From contig NZ_JACJRS010000001.1 in NCBI RefSeq assembly GCF_014697375.1, forward strand, positions 124,001 to 188,000: 64,000 bases of DNA, in the 5' to 3' direction. This document shows, one piece after another, positions 35,863 through 43,787 of the stretch. The position numbers and the translations under genes were made by a program. Source of the stretch: Phormidium sp. FACHB-1136 (GTDB lineage Bacteria > Cyanobacteriota > Cyanobacteriia > Phormidesmidales > Phormidesmidaceae). The first letter of the stretch is position 1; every line of letters begins with the position of its first letter. The notes under the pieces are model-generated. The model was not told the origin of the DNA, made no database searches, and saw nothing but the letters and a program-made list of their open reading frames with translations.

Positions 35863-35961
35863 GGGCACCTCGATCAATTGCCTTATTGCGAATCTGAAGA
35901 GCCTGGAACCATTGGAGTCTCGTGCCCATTCTCAATAAGATTTGTATTTTTCGAGGTGCCC
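35863..35961. mobile_element. 99-bp MITE-like element, copy A
   Basis: It has terminal inverted repeats GGGCACCTCGA. The 4-bp sequence AGAA directly flanks both ends as a target duplication. It is almost identical to copy C (48561-48659) and clearly related to copy B (48155-48253). It lies between the two cell-wall hydrolase genes and carries no ORF. Confidence 0.9.
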
Positions 35962-36003
35962 AGAAAGTATTGGAACTTTGGTACACATTCAAGGGAAAAA
36001 TGA

Positions 36004-37194
36004 TTAATAATCCCAAATTCGTTGTGTTCTTAAGTCAAGATGGATAAAACCCTTACGAGCACCACGACCAAATCCACCTTCCCATTTCCCTGCGTTGTAC
36101 CATTCTTGTTCAAACCGAGATTCCAAATCCGAGATAGAACCTTGGGCTGGACGTAAATCTACTGCATAACCAAACGGGTGATTAGCTCCACTTCCTCCCA
36201 CTCGTCTTTCTACATCTTTTGGGCGATACCAAGAATTAACTAGTAGCGCAGATCCCCACCATTCGCGCACTTCATCTAGCCTACGGGCCAGCTTGATCAC
36301 ATTTTTTTTGTGCGTAGGATCTGTAACGATACGTTCTCTACTGTGTGCACTGACTTCGCCTACAGTAAAGTAACGACTAACAGGAGATGACCATTTGTCC
36401 CATTGAACTTGATCCCATTGAGGCAGCGTTTCTAATAGAGCTTGCGGTTGTGAAGTCGGTTCTGGTGCTTCTGTCCAGGGTAGCTGCCAATGTTCAAGAA
36501 AGATATACCAACTTCCTGCATCATGACTCAAGTTAACTAAGGCATGCCCTCCTAATTCTGTCTCCAAGCTATATTCACTGAAATCTTCAATGAAATAGTA
36601 TTTCCCTTTGGAAACAAAAGCCTTTTCAGTCTCATCTAGTTCGCTAGACTGCTTATTCCACTCTTTTTTTAGCCAAGTATCATTCAGAGCTATAATTTTT
36701 TTAGGGCTTGAGAGTACTGCCTCTTTGCTATATTGAGCTAGTAAATCCTTCGCTTCAGGAAATACGCTTTTAATCTTGCTGACATAACTTGGATCGGCAG
36801 CATAACCTTTATCCCAAATATGCTGCAAATACCCTTCAGGGTTATCACTATATCCTTCCCATCCTTTATAGGGAGAATTAGGTCGATCAACAAATCGCCA
36901 ATATCCAATTGCAGCATGTTCTGCTGTTTTCCATTTGCACCAATGTTCTCCGTTAGGTTCAGTTGGAGTTTTTAACCAAATTTTATGGGTAATTTTATCT
37001 GTATATTTATCGTCAATATTATCTCTCCATTTGAGTCCACCAGGATTTCCAGCCTCTTGAAACAGATGACTTGTACCTCTTGCTGACTCAACAATTCCCT
37101 GTGCTAGTTGAACAACCCGTAAGCTACGAGAAGGATCGGGTATCTTATCAATTGTTGCAACAGCCTGGACATAATTTTCCCATGAGAAGATCAT
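36004..37194 (-). CDS. Peptidoglycan hydrolase: glucosaminidase plus M15-type peptidase
   Basis: A 396-residue multi-domain protein. The N-terminal glucosaminidase-like domain (about 20-155) has QGIVESARGTSHLFQEAGNP and KWKTAEHAAIGYWRFVD. A middle SH3-like domain (about 175-250) shares the QSSEL...WYIFLEHW style with the amidase next door. The C-terminal peptidase M15 domain (about 265-396) has the zinc motif HPFGYAVD and HLDLR. It should cut glycan strands and peptide stems. There is no signal peptide. It probably forms an operon with the amidase, now separated by a MITE. Confidence 0.8.
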   Translation of the reverse strand: MIFSWENYVQAVATIDKIPDPSRSLRVVQLAQGIVESARGTSHLFQEAGNPGGLKWRDNIDDKYTDKITHKIWLKTPTEPNGEHWCKWKTAEHAAIGYWRFVDRPNSPYKGWEGYSDNPEGYLQHIWDKGYAADPSYVSKIKSVFPEAKDLLAQYSKEAVLSSPKKIIALNDTWLKKEWNKQSSELDETEKAFVSKGKYYFIEDFSEYSLETELGGHALVNLSHDAGSWYIFLEHWQLPWTEAPEPTSQPQALLETLPQWDQVQWDKWSSPVSRYFTVGEVSAHSRERIVTDPTHKKNVIKLARRLDEVREWWGSALLVNSWYRPKDVERRVGGSGANHPFGYAVDLRPAQGSISDLESRFEQEWYNAGKWEGGFGRGARKGFIHLDLRTQRIWDY

Positions 37195-37481
37195 AGCTTT
37201 CCTCCTAATAAAACGAAGCCAATGTTGAAAAATAACTTATTTCTTCATCTTCAGCCTCATTCTCAGAGCGTGAGAAGAACCCTAAGCTTTAAGCTAAATA
37301 AAGCTTTTATAGAAATGCCTTGAACTAAAAAGACTTGGTCAGATGAAGGTGAGATTGTAGGTGACCATGCCAAGTATAGATACTCGGTGGGTAAGGTGCC
37401 TTGCAATGTAAAAATACTTCATGTTTAGTACGGAATTATTCATGAATGAATTGCTATCTCCGCCCATAGCCCCAGGCCCCC

Positions 37482-38804
37482 TCACAACCTACTCTGACTC
37501 TTAATCCTCAAATAACTTTCCACCAACGGTTCCACAATTTGGTGGGCGGGGGCATCTAGCACCAAAACCCCTCGTTTTTTTAGGCGGGCAAAGGCCGTTT
37601 CGCGTTGGCTCAGCAAATCTAGGGCCACGGCGCGTTGGTAGGCGGCATCCACTTCTGTCGTGGGTTGGTGGGCTTGGCGGTCGATGGCGGGGTCGCGCAG
37701 GGTGATGCAGAAGGGCAGGTGGCGGGGGCGTAGGCGGGCCAGGGCCGAGAGCAATTCTGCGCTGGCGGTTTCGTCCACCAGGTCGGTAATGATGACCACC
37801 AGCGAGCGGCGGTGCTGCTGTTGGGCGGCGTGGGTGGCGGCGGCCAGGTAGTCGGATTCCTCCAGCACGGGTTCGATGGGGGTGAGCCGTTCGATCATCT
37901 GCTGAAAATTGGCCCGTCCGCCCTTGGGGGGAAGCCAGGTGTGGAGGGTGCGGTCAAACACGCCCAGGCCCACCCGATCCCCCCGGCTCACCCCCGCCAG
38001 CGCCAGGGAGAGAGCCGCATTCATGCCCCAATCAAACCGGGTGAGGCCCTGCACCTGGGCGGTCATCAGCCGACCGCGATCGAGCAGAATCAGCAGGGTT
38101 TGTTCCCGCTCTGGCTCTAGCACCCGCACCAGGGGCTGGCTAAGGCGGGCGGTGGCCTTCCAGTCGATGAAGCGTAGGTCGTCGCCGATGCCGTATTCCC
38201 GCAGTTCGGCAAATTCGGTGCCCACCCCCAGCCGTCGCTTTTGCTTCAGGGTGCCCGTGGCCTGGAGGGCGAGCTTCACCGAAAGCTGGTGCAGGCCGAT
38301 CAGATCGGGGTAGACGGCCACGGTGTCGGCGGCGGGGATCGTCCAATCGGCCCAGGCCAAACCCAGGGGGCCAAGCTGCTGGACTTGTACATCGCCCCAG
38401 GGGTATTCGCCGCGCCGTTTGGGGTGGACGGTGAAGGTGAGGGTTTCTGGCTCGCGGGCCTGGAGGGTGACGGTGAGCGGCATGGGGGTGCCGTCGAAGT
38501 CGGTGGGGTAGTTGTCGAACAGGCGTAGGCGGGTGCGGTGGGGCGCTTCGGCCTGAAGGGTGATGGGGTTGTCTCGGCCAATGGAGAGGCGATGGAGGCG
38601 ATCCCGCGTGATGGTGGCCCGCCGCGACTTCACCCGCCAGCCGTCCCACAGCATCGCGAACAGGACAAGGCCATCGAAGAGTCCTAGCGCGAGCAGGGCC
38701 AGCCCTAGACGATTTGGCCCCTCAAAAAAGTTGGCCAACAGCGTTGCCACCAACCCGCCCCCCAGCAGCAGGCCGTAGGTTTTGCCCGTGGGAACGATGG
38801 CCAT
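37482..38804 (-). CDS. DUF58 domain protein
   Basis: A 440-residue protein with two N-terminal membrane helices (about 10-55) and the DUF58 block FAELREYGIGDDLRFIDWKATARL near residues 199-222. A von Willebrand-like segment follows (LLILLDRGRLM). DUF58 proteins act with MoxR ATPases in complex maturation, often at the membrane. It is the last gene of the DUF4129-DUF4350-MoxR-DUF58 operon; its ATG overlaps the MoxR stop (TGATG). Confidence 0.88.
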   Translation of the reverse strand: MAIVPTGKTYGLLLGGGLVATLLANFFEGPNRLGLALLALGLFDGLVLFAMLWDGWRVKSRRATITRDRLHRLSIGRDNPITLQAEAPHRTRLRLFDNYPTDFDGTPMPLTVTLQAREPETLTFTVHPKRRGEYPWGDVQVQQLGPLGLAWADWTIPAADTVAVYPDLIGLHQLSVKLALQATGTLKQKRRLGVGTEFAELREYGIGDDLRFIDWKATARLSQPLVRVLEPEREQTLLILLDRGRLMTAQVQGLTRFDWGMNAALSLALAGVSRGDRVGLGVFDRTLHTWLPPKGGRANFQQMIERLTPIEPVLEESDYLAAATHAAQQQHRRSLVVIITDLVDETASAELLSALARLRPRHLPFCITLRDPAIDRQAHQPTTEVDAAYQRAVALDLLSQRETAFARLKKRGVLVLDAPAHQIVEPLVESYLRIKSQSRL

Positions 38805-39754
38805 CAGCGGGGCACCGCCACGGCATCCAGCACGCCCTGGATTACCCGATCTGTGGTGAGGCCATCCAGTTGGGCTTCGGCCCCCAGCACCAGGCGATGG
38901 CGCAGCAGGGCCGGGGCGACGGCTTTGACGTTATCCGGCGTGACGTACTCCTGGCCGTTGATCCAGGCGTGGGCCTTGCTGGCGGCCAGCCACTGCACCG
39001 TGGATCGGGGGGAGGTGCCCAGTTCTAAGTCGGGGTGCTGGCGGGTTTTGTGGGCCAGGGCCAGCAGGTAATCCAAAATCGACTCCTGCACGGGAACCGC
39101 CTTGGCCTCCTTCCGCGCCGCCAAAACGTGATTGGCGCTAACGATGGGCTTCAGTTGGCCGATGTCGAGCCGCTTGGCCTCAAATCCGGCCTGGGCGTTG
39201 AGGAGCATCTGCTTTTCGGCGGCGGGGGCGGGATAATCGACCACCAGCTTAAAGAGAAATCGGTCGAGCTGGGCCTCTGGCAGGGGATAGGTGCCCTCAA
39301 ACTCCAGGGGGTTCTGAGTCGCCACCACCCAAAACAGGTCGGGCAGGGGATGGCTAGTGCCGTCCAGGGTGACTTGCTGTTCCTCCATCGCCTCCAGCAG
39401 GGCCGATTGGGTTTTGGGCGGGGTGCGGTTGATTTCGTCCGCTAGCAAAACCTGGGTAAACACCGGGCCGCGCTTGAGGGTGAAGGTGCGGTTCGTGAGG
39501 TCAAAGACGTTGGTGCCGGAAATGTCGGAGGGCAGGATATCCGGCGTGAGCTGAATACGGGCGAAATCCGACTGAATTAGCCGCGACAGCACCCGTACCA
39601 GCAGGGTTTTCCCTGTCCCCGGCACCCCCTCTAAAATGACGTGCCCCCCCGCCAGCAACGCCACCAAAAGCTGCTGCACCAGGGCTTCTTGCCCCACCAC
39701 CACGCTACCGAGGGTTTTGCCGATGCGTGTGATCGCCGCCTGAAGGTCGCTCAT
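38804..39754 (-). CDS. MoxR-family AAA+ ATPase
   Basis: A 316-residue AAA+ ATPase. It has Walker A GVPGTGKT, Walker B LLADEINRTPPKTQSALLEAM and sensor-type WVVATQNPLEFEGTYPLPEAQLDRF, all diagnostic for MoxR. It is a chaperone-like ATPase expected to work with the DUF58 protein. Start and stop overlap both neighbours, so the four genes are coupled. Confidence 0.95.
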   Translation of the reverse strand: MSDLQAAITRIGKTLGSVVVGQEALVQQLLVALLAGGHVILEGVPGTGKTLLVRVLSRLIQSDFARIQLTPDILPSDISGTNVFDLTNRTFTLKRGPVFTQVLLADEINRTPPKTQSALLEAMEEQQVTLDGTSHPLPDLFWVVATQNPLEFEGTYPLPEAQLDRFLFKLVVDYPAPAAEKQMLLNAQAGFEAKRLDIGQLKPIVSANHVLAARKEAKAVPVQESILDYLLALAHKTRQHPDLELGTSPRSTVQWLAASKAHAWINGQEYVTPDNVKAVAPALLRHRLVLGAEAQLDGLTTDRVIQGVLDAVAVPR

Positions 39755-41190
39755 GGTCGTTGGGAGTCTCCGGAGGAAAGGGGCTGTAGGGATTGTACCC
39801 GCTGGAGCCAGTCTCGCAGTTGGGTTTCGGTGTGTGGGGTGGGCGGATTGAGTAGGTCGGCCAGTTCCCCAGAGCTACGGCGGTACTGCTGCACCCAGGC
39901 CGCTTGCAGTTGCTCGGTGGGGACGGGGATTTCCCCCAATCCCAGCGCCTTTTGTAGGGTAATGCGCTCCGCCTGACTGAGGGTTTGCACCACAAAATCG
40001 TGGCTATTCGCCTTGTGCAACACCCCCGCCAGTGCTTGGATGTAGGCTTTACTGTTGTCGATTTGGGGCGTTTGCAGCCTGCGCCGCTGCCCCAGCCGAC
40101 GGTTAAAGGCCAGCAACGCCAGCAGCGTCACCGCCAGGGCTTGCAAGGCCAAAATCAGCAAGGGCGTTTGACCCAGGTAGGCCAGCCAGTTGTCGCCCCC
40201 CGCCTCAGAGGTCACAGCGTCGGCATCACGATAGCCGTGCAGGTACTCGTCAACCCACACCCGCCCGCCCTCGCCAGTCACCAACTCCGTCAAAAACGCC
40301 AGATTTCCCGGCTGATTCAGGTAGGCATTGGCCCCTAGGTGCGGGGTCGTGATGGCCATAAAGGATTGACCCTCTAAATACTCCTGCTCCCAGGCCACGG
40401 CACCGTACTCATCTTGCAAAAGCACCCGCTCCGAATAGGCCACATCGTAGCGGCGGCGGGTATCGATCTGCACAGCGCCCTGGTCACTGGTCAGCACTTG
40501 CGAAAAAGGCGCTGCCGTTGCCGGAGCTTTCCAGCCCAGCACCACCAACCGATGCCCCGCATCCAGCCAGTCCGGCATCCATGGAATGAGGCCGTACACA
40601 TTCTGCTGGTCGATAAATCCGGGCAGTATAGCCACTAGGGTTTCTGGGCCAAGGCCCTCACCCCCAGCCCCTCTCCCCAAGGGAGAGGGGGGCCGGACAG
40701 CGACCTCTTCAAAGTCCCTCTCCCCCTGGGAGAGGGATTTAGGGTGAGGGGAAATCTCGGTATTGGGGAGGTTTGGCTCACCATTGGCTCCGTTTTGGCC
40801 CTCACCCCCAGCCCCTCTCCCCAAGGGAGAGGGGGGCCGGAATGGGTATGAATTTGCAAAGGAATCAGGGTAAGGGGGGCGATCCAGATTCAATGTCGTT
40901 GTGGTGCCTTCGGAGCTAGGGGGGATCGGCTTGGGCTGGGGTTTCTTTTCTGCCCTGCCCACCTGCTCCAGCAAATCCTCCACTGGGCGCTGCCACCGCT
41001 GCACGGGTATGCCCTGCTGTTCTAGGGACTTGTACCAAGCGCTATAGCCCGCTGGCCCCCGGTGCCAGGTGGAGCCGCTATCGAGCCGACTGGTGGCCGG
41101 AGCACCGAGCAGCAGCAACCCCAGCAGGAACACTAGGGCCACAGACCCCAAAATTATCGTCCGTCGATTCCAGGTCAAGGCCGTTTTCAC
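39751..41190 (-). CDS. DUF4350 domain protein with in-frame repeat insertions
   Basis: A 479-residue protein with an N-terminal helix (about 12-30), a periplasmic DUF4350-type domain and a C-terminal helix near 345-365, followed by a cytoplasmic tail. Residues about 104-181 contain RPPSPLGRGAGGEG twice, separated by PHPKSLSQGERDF. This is a translation of the hairpin repeat family also found at 19526-19616, here kept in frame. Without it the protein is about 400 residues, nearer the family size. The ATG overlaps the DUF4129 stop (ATGA). Confidence 0.8.
   Translation of the reverse strand: MKTALTWNRRTIILGSVALVFLLGLLLLGAPATSRLDSGSTWHRGPAGYSAWYKSLEQQGIPVQRWQRPVEDLLEQVGRAEKKPQPKPIPPSSEGTTTTLNLDRPPYPDSFANSYPFRPPSPLGRGAGGEGQNGANGEPNLPNTEISPHPKSLSQGERDFEEVAVRPPSPLGRGAGGEGLGPETLVAILPGFIDQQNVYGLIPWMPDWLDAGHRLVVLGWKAPATAAPFSQVLTSDQGAVQIDTRRRYDVAYSERVLLQDEYGAVAWEQEYLEGQSFMAITTPHLGANAYLNQPGNLAFLTELVTGEGGRVWVDEYLHGYRDADAVTSEAGGDNWLAYLGQTPLLILALQALAVTLLALLAFNRRLGQRRRLQTPQIDNSKAYIQALAGVLHKANSHDFVVQTLSQAERITLQKALGLGEIPVPTEQLQAAWVQQYRRSSGELADLLNPPTPHTETQLRDWLQRVQSLQPLSSGDSQRP
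40650..40840. repeat. CCCTCTCCC/GGGAGAGGG hairpin repeats inserted inside the DUF4350 gene
   Basis: Three hairpin units of the CCCTCTCCC...GGGAGAGGG type, with the linker GGGATTTAGGGTGAGGG, lie within the coding sequence. They are the same family as 19526-19616. All frames stay open on the gene's strand, adding roughly 78 residues. Confidence 0.8.
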
Positions 41191-41774
41191 GATTGGGCAA
41201 TCTCCTGGTAGGCGCGGCGGCAGCGCTGGTAGGTTTCCTCCGTGGCTTGGCCGTCGCCAAAGGTGAGGCGTTCGTGGGTGCGAATCAGCAGTTCGTAGGG
41301 GCGGTTCGACGCATCCACCAGTTGGGCTAGGTATTCGCCATCGGTGCGGCTGGGGCGGTAAATGACGGTTTCGGTATCGTTGAGCCGCGCCAAACCCGCC
41401 ATATAAAGCGCCTTACAAGCCGCCGCATAATCGCCCTGCTGAGCCAACCGCTGGGCTTCCTTCCACCAGTAGGCCGCTTGCCTCAGGGCTTCTTCGCGAA
41501 TGGCCTGACTTTGCCGAATCCCCGGTGCTTTAGGACGGTTCAGATACGCCATCACCCCCTGATACAGCAACCACGCCAGCCACAGGGCCAGCCCCGCCAC
41601 CATCAGCCAAAACAGCCCACGGGCCAAGGGTTCTAGCCAAGCCCAGCTTTGGATTTCTGGGCCATCGATATTAATGCGCGAAAATTGGTAATCAAACCAT
41701 TCCCCCGTGCGCTGAACGGTTTGGCGAATTTGCCAGGACAAGGAATTGGTACGGTGGGAGAAATCCGGGGGCAT
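41187..41774 (-). CDS. DUF4129 domain protein
   Basis: A protein of 195 residues from the ATG at 41774; an upstream ATG at 41807 adds eleven. A membrane helix at about residues 56-78 (LFWLMVAGLALWLAWLLYQGVM) is followed by a cytoplasmic DUF4129 domain with QAAYWWKEAQRLAQQGDYAA and RTDGEYLAQL. Such proteins often carry a transglutaminase domain, absent here. It heads the MoxR-linked operon. Confidence 0.78.
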   Translation of the reverse strand: MPPDFSHRTNSLSWQIRQTVQRTGEWFDYQFSRINIDGPEIQSWAWLEPLARGLFWLMVAGLALWLAWLLYQGVMAYLNRPKAPGIRQSQAIREEALRQAAYWWKEAQRLAQQGDYAAACKALYMAGLARLNDTETVIYRPSRTDGEYLAQLVDASNRPYELLIRTHERLTFGDGQATEETYQRCRRAYQEIAQS

Positions 41775-41873
41775 GGCAACAAAACACCCAGCGCAAACTG
41801 GCCCCATTATGCCCCACTCCCTAGCGAATACCCAGGCCAGCCCCTAGGGCAAATCCCTTCCCCACGCAGATCC

Positions 41874-42431
41874 ATGACAGACCTTGCCCTTCGCCTTGCC
41901 ACCGCCGCAGATGTTCCGGCCCTCGCCAGCCTTTACCGCGAAACCGTCCTTACCCACGCGCCCCAACACTACAGCCCTGTCCAAACCCAAGCCTGGGCGG
42001 CTTTTGGGGCAAATACCCCTGCGTTTCGTCGTTTTATCCTAGAAGCGACCACCTACGTTGCAGAAATCAAGGGAGCCGACACCACTGCCGAGATGGGCAT
42101 TAATCCAGATTCACCGCTAATCCTCGGCTTTGGCGGACTGGCGACAGATGGGCACATCACCGCGCTTTACGTGCGCCACAATTGTCTCGGTCAAGGCATT
42201 GGGTCGCACCTGCTGACCACCCTGCTGAAAAAAGCCCATCAGGAAAATATGCCCCGCCTCTACGCCGAAGCCAGTGCCTTTAGTCTGGGCCTATTCCAAA
42301 AGTTTGGCTTTCGCCACTACGCTACCGACCGAGTAGAACGGGGTGGGGTCGAGTTTGAACGCTATCTAGTGGAGAAACTGACTCAGCCCTCGGCGGCGAC
42401 ACCAGAGTCGCTAAGCAGTCGTCGGGATTGA
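41874..42431 (+). CDS. GNAT-family N-acetyltransferase
   Basis: A 185-residue GNAT protein from the ATG at 41874; the frame extends upstream without family residues. The acetyl-CoA site reads LYVRHNCLGQGIGSHLL (Q/R-x-x-G-x-G/A), and the C-terminal block is ALPR-like: YAEASAFSLGLFQKFGF. The substrate is unknown. It is divergent from the DUF4129 operon and followed closely by the CobW-type gene. Confidence 0.8.
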   Translation: MTDLALRLATAADVPALASLYRETVLTHAPQHYSPVQTQAWAAFGANTPAFRRFILEATTYVAEIKGADTTAEMGINPDSPLILGFGGLATDGHITALYVRHNCLGQGIGSHLLTTLLKKAHQENMPRLYAEASAFSLGLFQKFGFRHYATDRVERGGVEFERYLVEKLTQPSAATPESLSSRRD

Positions 42432-42470
42432 TCGCTAGTATGGAGAATGTTCTCCCTTGTGCGACTCGCC

Positions 42471-43619
42471 ATGTCTACCGTTGCTCCGCCCCTGTCATCC
42501 GCCACGCTGGATGACACCAAACATGGATTGCCCGTCACCATCATCACGGGTTTCCTCGGCAGTGGAAAAACCACCCTGCTAAACCATATTCTGACCAACC
42601 AAGAGGGTCTAAAAACCGCCGTTTTGGTGAACGAATTTGGGGAAATTGGTATTGATAACGACCTGCTTATCACCGCCGACACGGGCGATGATACCATGGT
42701 AGAACTTAGCAACGGCTGTATTTGCTGCACCATCAACAACGACCTAATGGAAGCCGTCTACAAGGTATTAGAACGTCAGGACAAAATCGATTATCTAGTC
42801 GTAGAAACCACGGGCTTGGCCGATCCACTGCCTATTGCCCTGACATTTTTAGGCACAGAATTACGGGATCTCACCCGCTTAGATTCCATCGTGACGGTGG
42901 TGGATGCTGAGAACTACAGCCTGGATTTGTTCAACAGCCAAGCGGCCCACAACCAAATTGCCTACGGCGATATCATTCTGCTGAATAAAGCTGACCTAGT
43001 GGACGATGCCGACCTCGATCTGCTGGAGGTGAAAATTCGCGACGTGAAAGAAGGGGCGCGAATTCTACGCACTGTGAAATCCCAGGTGCCCCTGCCGCTG
43101 ATCCTGAGTGTGGGTCTGTTTGAAACCGACAAATACTTCGCCCCCAGCGATGATCACGACCACGACCACGATCACGATCACCATGATCACCACGGGCATG
43201 ACCACGACGATCACAGCCATTGCGACCACGACCATGGCCACTGTGAGCATGACCACGACCACGGGCACGACCACGGGCACTACGCTTCCGACCACCTGGC
43301 CATTGATGGCTTTACCTCCCTTTCCTTTGCCAGTGATCGCCCCTTTGCCATTCGCAAGTTTCAGCACTTTTTAGACAACCAACTGCCCGAAGCCGTCTTT
43401 CGGGCCAAGGGCATTCTCTGGTTCGATGAAAGTCCCAAACGCCACATTTTCCACCTCAGTGGTAAGCGCTTTTCCCTAGATGATGACGATTGGAAAGGCG
43501 CACCCAAAAACCAACTGGTGCTGATTGGCCAAAACCTCGACCACGACACCCTGCGAGAACAACTCAACCACTGCCTCTGTATGCCCACTGCCAACCGAGG
43601 CAAGGGTTTCGGGCGGTAG
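42471..43619 (+). CDS. CobW/COG0523 GTPase with His/Asp-rich metal loop
   Basis: The start used is the ATG at 42471; another in-frame ATG at 42447 lacks good spacing. The sequence has Walker A GFLGSGKTTL, the metal motif GCICC, and NKAD. A His/Asp-rich loop about 45 residues long (encoded at about 43150-43285) follows, then the CobW C-terminal domain. COG0523 proteins insert or ration metals (Zn, Co, Fe) and the His loop would hold many ions. It lies just upstream of phoX, whose product is a metalloenzyme, so metal supply to it is possible but inferred. Zur control cannot be judged. Confidence 0.88.
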   Translation: MSTVAPPLSSATLDDTKHGLPVTIITGFLGSGKTTLLNHILTNQEGLKTAVLVNEFGEIGIDNDLLITADTGDDTMVELSNGCICCTINNDLMEAVYKVLERQDKIDYLVVETTGLADPLPIALTFLGTELRDLTRLDSIVTVVDAENYSLDLFNSQAAHNQIAYGDIILLNKADLVDDADLDLLEVKIRDVKEGARILRTVKSQVPLPLILSVGLFETDKYFAPSDDHDHDHDHDHHDHHGHDHDDHSHCDHDHGHCEHDHDHGHDHGHYASDHLAIDGFTSLSFASDRPFAIRKFQHFLDNQLPEAVFRAKGILWFDESPKRHIFHLSGKRFSLDDDDWKGAPKNQLVLIGQNLDHDTLREQLNHCLCMPTANRGKGFGR

Positions 43620-43628
43620 GTACTACCA

Positions 43629-43667
43629 ACCCAAACCAGGGTTCTTCACACACTTCCTGGTTTGGGT
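43629..43667 (+). terminator. Hairpin after the CobW-type gene
   Basis: ACCCAAACCAGG and CCTGGTTTGGGT form a perfect 12-bp stem with a 15-base loop, ten bases after the stop codon. There is no T run, so termination is likely but not certain. Confidence 0.5.
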
Positions 43668-43681
43668 GATCTCTATGCCAT

Positions 43682-43733
43682 CTTTACCAAGGCTTAAGTT
43701 CTCGCTAATCGAGGGTTAAAGGCATCCTTACCT
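43682..43733 (+). promoter_or_regulatory. Probable Pho box upstream of phoX
   Basis: Five 8-bp units spaced by 3 bp (11-bp period) are CTTTACCA, CTTAAGTT, GCTAATCG, GTTAAAGG and CCTTACCT. The cyanobacterial PhoB/SphR site consists of tandem PyTTAAPyPyT-like units with this spacing. Matches are imperfect. It lies 55 bases before the phoX ATG. Confidence 0.55.
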
Positions 43734-43787
43734 AGGCTCTGTAGGATAAGCTCCGTCACACTACGCGGGTTTCCATCTGGCTGAGCC

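Noticed and set aside
43065-43367. Hydrophobic V/I/M-rich frame opposite the CobW-type gene
   Set aside because: It is the antisense of the His/Asp repeat (CAC/GAC codons read as GTG/GTC), not a membrane protein.
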